From Bacteroidales bacterium (GTDB taxonomy: Bacteria > Bacteroidota > Bacteroidia > Bacteroidales > WCHB1-69), in NCBI GenBank assembly GCA_017551725.1, contig JAFZKY010000063.1:23291-87290 (forward strand): a stretch of DNA of 64,000 bases, given 5' to 3'. The position numbers were made by a program, and so were the translations under genes. Shown piece after piece: positions 57,801 through 63,800 of this stretch; within the stretch, counting starts at the first letter, position 1, and every line of letters begins with the position of its first letter. Below the pieces are notes generated by a model, which searched no databases, was not told the DNA's origin, and saw only the letters and a list, made by a program, of their open reading frames with translations.

Positions 57801-60800
57801 GGATCAGAGAAAATGGAGCCACCGGCCAAGTGTCTGTCAATCCCGGCCAAGAAATTGCATTCTCATGGGTTGACGGCAGTTCTGACAACGAATGTTCCTT
57901 CAATATCGTTGATTCACAAGGAAACGCCGTTTATACCGTAAACACTTACGATAATCCTTCTGCAGGAATTTTCTATTCCACCACTTGTCCAACAGGCAAT
58001 ACAGAGCCATGTACATTCACCCTCAACATGAGAGACAAGTATGACAGTTGGGAGGGGGCCTCTATCGATGTGTTTGTTGATGGTGTCCAAAATTCTTCTT
58101 TCACTGTTTATTACGGAGATTATGTTTATAGAGCCGCCACTTATAGCGGGTTCCCTGGTATCACGAATCCAGGCTCTATTCCCAACAGCTTCACCTACAC
58201 CCTTTACGAAGGAGAACAGGCTTCAGACTACTGCATAACGGTAGATACCGGAACCCTTAGTGTGCAGCAGGCAAACTTCTCCCTATACTGTCCGTCTTCC
58301 GCGTCAAAGACATACGACGGCAACCCGCTTCAGCGAACAGCTTCGACCTCCTTATGGTCTGGCCAAGGCTCAAGCAGCGACACCATTTTAGTTGAGTACA
58401 GCACCGACGGAGGAAACACTTGGAGCACGACCGCACCGAGCATCACCCATGTGGATGAAAGCCCGTTGAATGTTCAGGTACGAGCATCTCATCCGAACTA
58501 TATCGCGAACAACAGCCCCTGCAATTACACACTGACGATAAACTGCAGGAATTTGACAGTTACCAGTTACAGCAACTGGAAATATTACGACGGCACTGAG
58601 TTGCGATACGAGGGTGCAAGCTATTCAGGGTGGCCCTACTATGGTTCTTATAGCCAAGACGACACCGCCCAAATATCCGTAGGCCCCGGTCAAGAGATTG
58701 CATTCTCGTGGGTTAAAGGCTCTTATGATAACGAATGTTCCTTCAACATTGTTGATCCGCAAGGAACCATTGTTCATACCGTAAATACTTACGATTCTCA
58801 TCCATCAGGAATATTCTACACGGCAACATGTCCAACAGGCTCAACTGACTCATGTACTTACACACTCTACATGCATGACCTCTATTCTGATGGCTGGAAT
58901 AGTGCTGCCATTGACGTGTTGATAGATGGCGTACATCATGACTATTATATGATTGGAAAGTATCCCGTCTTCAGCAATTTCGCAGGGCTGACTAATGTGG
59001 ATACCATCCCTAACACTTTCGACTACATTCTCCCAGCAGGCGATAAGGATACCGACTATTGTGTAACAGTAAATTATGGCACCCTTAGTGTAAGGCCCAG
59101 TTCTTCTATGTGGATCTCTGCCTACGACAGATACAAGATGTACGATGGCACTCCGCTGTATCCGGAAGTCTCGGTCCACAATGTGCTTAGCAGCAACGAT
59201 ACTATTCACCTGGAATACAGCGTTGACAATGGTGCCACCTGGACCGACACAGTGCCCTACCTCACCCATGTGTTAGACGATAACAACAATGGGGATGGGT
59301 TGTATGTACGGGTACGCGGCACACATCCGAACTACAACACAGCGAGTACAAGTTTCAGGCTCCAAGTGTATAGGAGAAATGTGTCTCTCGAAAGTGAAAG
59401 CGACAGCAAGGACTTTGACGGTATGCCGCTCACCAACCACAATGTACATATATATTCGGACGGATTTGTGGATGGTGAGGGAGCCACCTTCAATGTAACG
59501 GGAAGCCAAACCGATGTGGGCAGCAGCCCCAACGAATTCACTTACACCCTCAACAGCAACACAGAAGCCAGTGACTACAACATTTACACAAATTTTGGAA
59601 CCCTCAGGGTGTATGGTTATAGTATTTCCATCAACTGTCCCGATGACGACGACACATGGAAGTATTACGATGGCACCAAACTCATGCCCATAGTCACAGC
59701 CACAGGAAATTCCGGTGCTCCCGTTCATATTGAGTACAGCGTGGACAATGGTACTACCTGGAGTGACACCGTTCCCTACCTCATTCACGTGTATGATGAT
59801 CATAACCATGGAGACGGTCTTTTTGTCATGGTACAGGCCTCAGCTCCAGGACATGAGACAACGGGGTGCAAGTACACGCTGCAAGTGAAAAGACGACCCT
59901 TCACCCTCACCACCGTTGGCGGAACACGGATGTATGACGGCACCGATTTCACTATGGATTCCATTATCATAGGCGGCATGGGCTTCGCACCTGGCGAAGA
60001 GGTCATGACTCACACCATTGGAAGCCAAAGGGATGTGGGGAAATGTCCCAATATGATTGACATGGACTTCTCACACATACAACTTATTGGTGGACGATTC
60101 CCGGACTTTGATCATGACTACTATTTCGACATGTCAACCTCGCTGATTATCGACACCCTTTATGTGACGCCACGACATGTGACACTTGTTTCCGGTGACA
60201 GTATCAGACAGGATGATGGCACCCCGCTCACCTACGACACCGTCTTCGTACATGGCGACGGCTTTATTGCCGGTGAGGGATTCACCGCCAATGTAACCGG
60301 TGAACAAATCGGTGTCGGCAGTAGTCCGAACACCTTCACATACACTCTCAACCCAGGCACAAAAGCCATCAACTACGAAATTGACACGGTTTATGGTACC
60401 CTCACATTAACCCGAAACATGCCTATTACTCTGCGCTGTCCCGCTGACACGGCAGTGACCAAGATGTACGATGGAACGCCCTTGCGACCCATGGCAACGG
60501 CCACAGGTGTCGGCGGTGCTGTAATCGACACCATTCAGTACAGTGTGGACGGCGGTTTGACATGGAGCGACACCATTCCGTACATCACTCATGTGTTGAG
60601 GAGTCCCGGCTATGATATTCTCGGACTTCCCGTGGAGGTGCGCGCCATCCGTATGGGCTACGACACAGCTTATTGCGGTTATACGCTGACCGTGACGCCG
60701 CGACCTATCACCTTGGCCACCGGCAGCAGTACCAAAATATACGATGGTGACACACTCACCAATAGTTCCATTATCATAGGCGGTGCCGGCTTTGCTCCTG

Positions 60801-63800
60801 GTGAAGGTATTACCGCTGATTTGATGGGAAAAGTTGTACATGTTGGAGATCCGGATTCCATCAACTACATCAACCCTGCCACCATCTCCATTTTTGGAGG
60901 TCTTCGAATAATTCCTATTAACATTGCTCAAGGTGAATTTTTACTCCCCGACTACTCTTTTGATCCAGATCATGACATAACATGGGGACATCTCACGGTG
61001 ACACCGCGACATATCACCATTTCCACTGGTAGCGGAGAGAAAATGTACGACGGATACCCGCTCACCAATCCGACCATTACCGTTGGTGGTGATGGCTGGG
61101 CTCCTGGCGAGGGCTTCACCGCCGCATTTACTGGATATCAGCTTGACGAGGGCTGGTGCTACAATTATATTGATGATGAATCTATCGAATTCTACGGTGG
61201 ACTGACGATGGCAAGTCTTATGCGTGACTATGTTATTGATGATGTGGAATGGGGCGAACTTTATGTATGGAAAAGGACAGTGGTCCTTACCAGTGGCGAC
61301 AGCGTCAAACAGTACGATGGCACGCCGCTCACCAACCATCAGGTTTATGTAAGTGGTGACGGCTTCGCCAACGGCGATGGCTTTGTGGGTCCGGAAGGCT
61401 TCACTGCCCACTTCACCGGCGAGCAGACCGAACCAGGCGTCAGCCGGAACGAGTTTACCTACACCCTCAACAGCCATACGAAAGCATGCAACTACGAAAT
61501 AACCCGGGTTTACGGCATCCTCACCGTGACCGACGGGCCTGCCATTGACCTGCATTGTCCTGCCATGGCCGACAGAACCAAAAAGTACGATGGCACTCCC
61601 TTGCAGCCAGTAGCTACCGCCACGGCCACGGGTCTGGCATCCACCGACATCAAGATTGAGTACAGCCTTGACGGTGACAGCTGGAGTGAAACCGCCCCGT
61701 TACTCACGCATGTGAATGATGACGGCAATGGCGGTGACGGTCTTGATGTGTATGTACGCGCCACTTACCCAGGCTATGACACGGTTTACTGTGCTTACAG
61801 CATGAAGATAACTCCGAGAACACTTGTCTTTGCCACGGGTGACAGCACCAAGATGTATGACGGCACCCCGCTTACTTACGACACCATTATGGTTGGCGGC
61901 GATGGCTTCGTGGGAGCCGAGAGACTTGTTCTCCACTTGACCTCCAGCCAAACAAACGTAGGTTCCTGCCTCAATATCATTGACTTTGATAATATCAGCA
62001 TGTCCGATATTCAATTCTTGGGTGGAATCCAGATGAACGACTATGAGCTGGACGAAAACATCTTATGGGGTACCCTTACCGTGACACCGCGTAGCATTAC
62101 GCTATTCACTGGCGACAGCAGCAAGACCTACGACGGCACCCCGCTCGTTTACGACACTGTATTTATGACGGGCGACGGATTTGCCGCTGGCGAAGGAGCC
62201 ACCTACAATGTGACTGGAAGCCAGACCGAGATAGGCTATAGCCCCAACGCGTTCACCTACTCCCTCAACAGTGGAACTAATGCCAACAATTACCTTATCA
62301 GTACCGCACAAGGAACCCTCCGTGTAACCCAGGGAGTGCCCATCACGCTGATTTGTCCATCGGCAAATGATGCCACCAAGATGTACGACGGCAGCGAGCT
62401 ACAGCCCGTAGCCACCGCCACAGGCGTGAACGCTGGCGATGTCATCAAGATTGAGTATAGCGACAACAATGGTATCAGCTGGAGCGAGACAGCCCCATCC
62501 ATCATCAATGTGATGGATGGACCGAAAGAGGTGCTGGTGCGCGCCTCGCACAGTGGCTACGATACGGTTTACTGCGACTACACTCTCACCGTGACACCCA
62601 GACACATCGTGTTGCGCACTTTGGACAGCACCATGATGTACAATGGTGACACGCTCCGTTGCGATAAAGTGGAGGTACTCGGTGACGGATTTGCCAATGG
62701 TGAAGGTGTCATTGTTCACACTGGTAGCTGGATTAAGAATGTGGGTACCCGAACCAACTATCTGGATCCTAATTTCATTATTTTGCCAGGTACAAATATC
62801 ATGAACTACTCGTTTAACGAAGATGAGTTTATATGGGGTATCTTGCAGGTGGTGCCTCGTATCTTGGTAATCAGAACCTTGGACAGCACCCGAATGTACA
62901 ACTGCGACCCGCTTGTTTACGACAGCGTAGAAGTGATTGACAATGGTTCCCTTGGCACAGGTTTCGCCCCCGGCGAATGTGCCATTATGCATACCCGATA
63001 CGATTTGGCACCTGTAAATGTGGGCAGCCAGACCAACTACTTGGACGGGGATAATATGTCGCTCTGTCCTGGCATGACCATGCAAAACTTCTTGAACTAC
63101 ACATACGATGAAACCAGATTTGAGTGGGGTACTCTTACGGTGACGCCACGCCGTATCACCCTCGTCAGTGCAGACAGCACGAAAGTTTACGATGGCGATC
63201 CGCTTACCAACGACCGCATCTTCGCATTGGATTCCGACTTTGTTTGTGGTCAAGGATTCACGGCCAATGTAACGGGTAGTCAGACTGCAGTAGGAAGTAG
63301 TCCTAATACATTTACCTACACATTGAACGACGGCACAGAAGCGTTCAATTATGAGATAGACACGACCTACGGCACATTGACGGTGACAAGTACATCATGC
63401 ATCACCACATTTGGCGACACCTCAGCGATAGCCTGCGACAAATTCACATGGTACGACAGCACATACACCGTGACGCCTGCTGTGAATCCCACCCACACGT
63501 TTACCAACGCCGCGGGTTGCGATTCGGTGGTAACATTACACTTGACAATCAAGGGACACACCTCCTACGGCACGGAGGCACTCACGGTCTGCGACAGCCT
63601 CGTTTGGCATGGCAGAACCTACCTGTCGTCGGGAAGCTATAACGACACGCTGGCCAACGCCTCCGGCTGCGACTCCATCGTCACGCTCAACCTCACCGTC
63701 AAGGGACACACCTCCTACGGCACAGAGGCACTCGCGGTTTGCGACAGCCTTGTTTGGCATGGCAGAACCTACCTGTCGTCGGGAAGCTATAACGACACGC

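Larger units (their letters stand above)
55780..63390 (+). repeat. YDG/MBG-type domain array (about 26 units)
   Basis: Two alternating unit types. Type A (about 10 copies) starts LxCPxxxxxKxYDGTPLxP and contains IEYSVDxGxTWSDTAPxITHV. Type B (about 16 copies) starts TxxDSxKxYDGTPLT and contains GDGFAxGEG, VTGSQTxVGSSPN and YGTLTV. These match the YDG / MBG bacterial Ig-like domain families. The units have diverged in detail and were spread by duplication. Confidence 0.85.
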
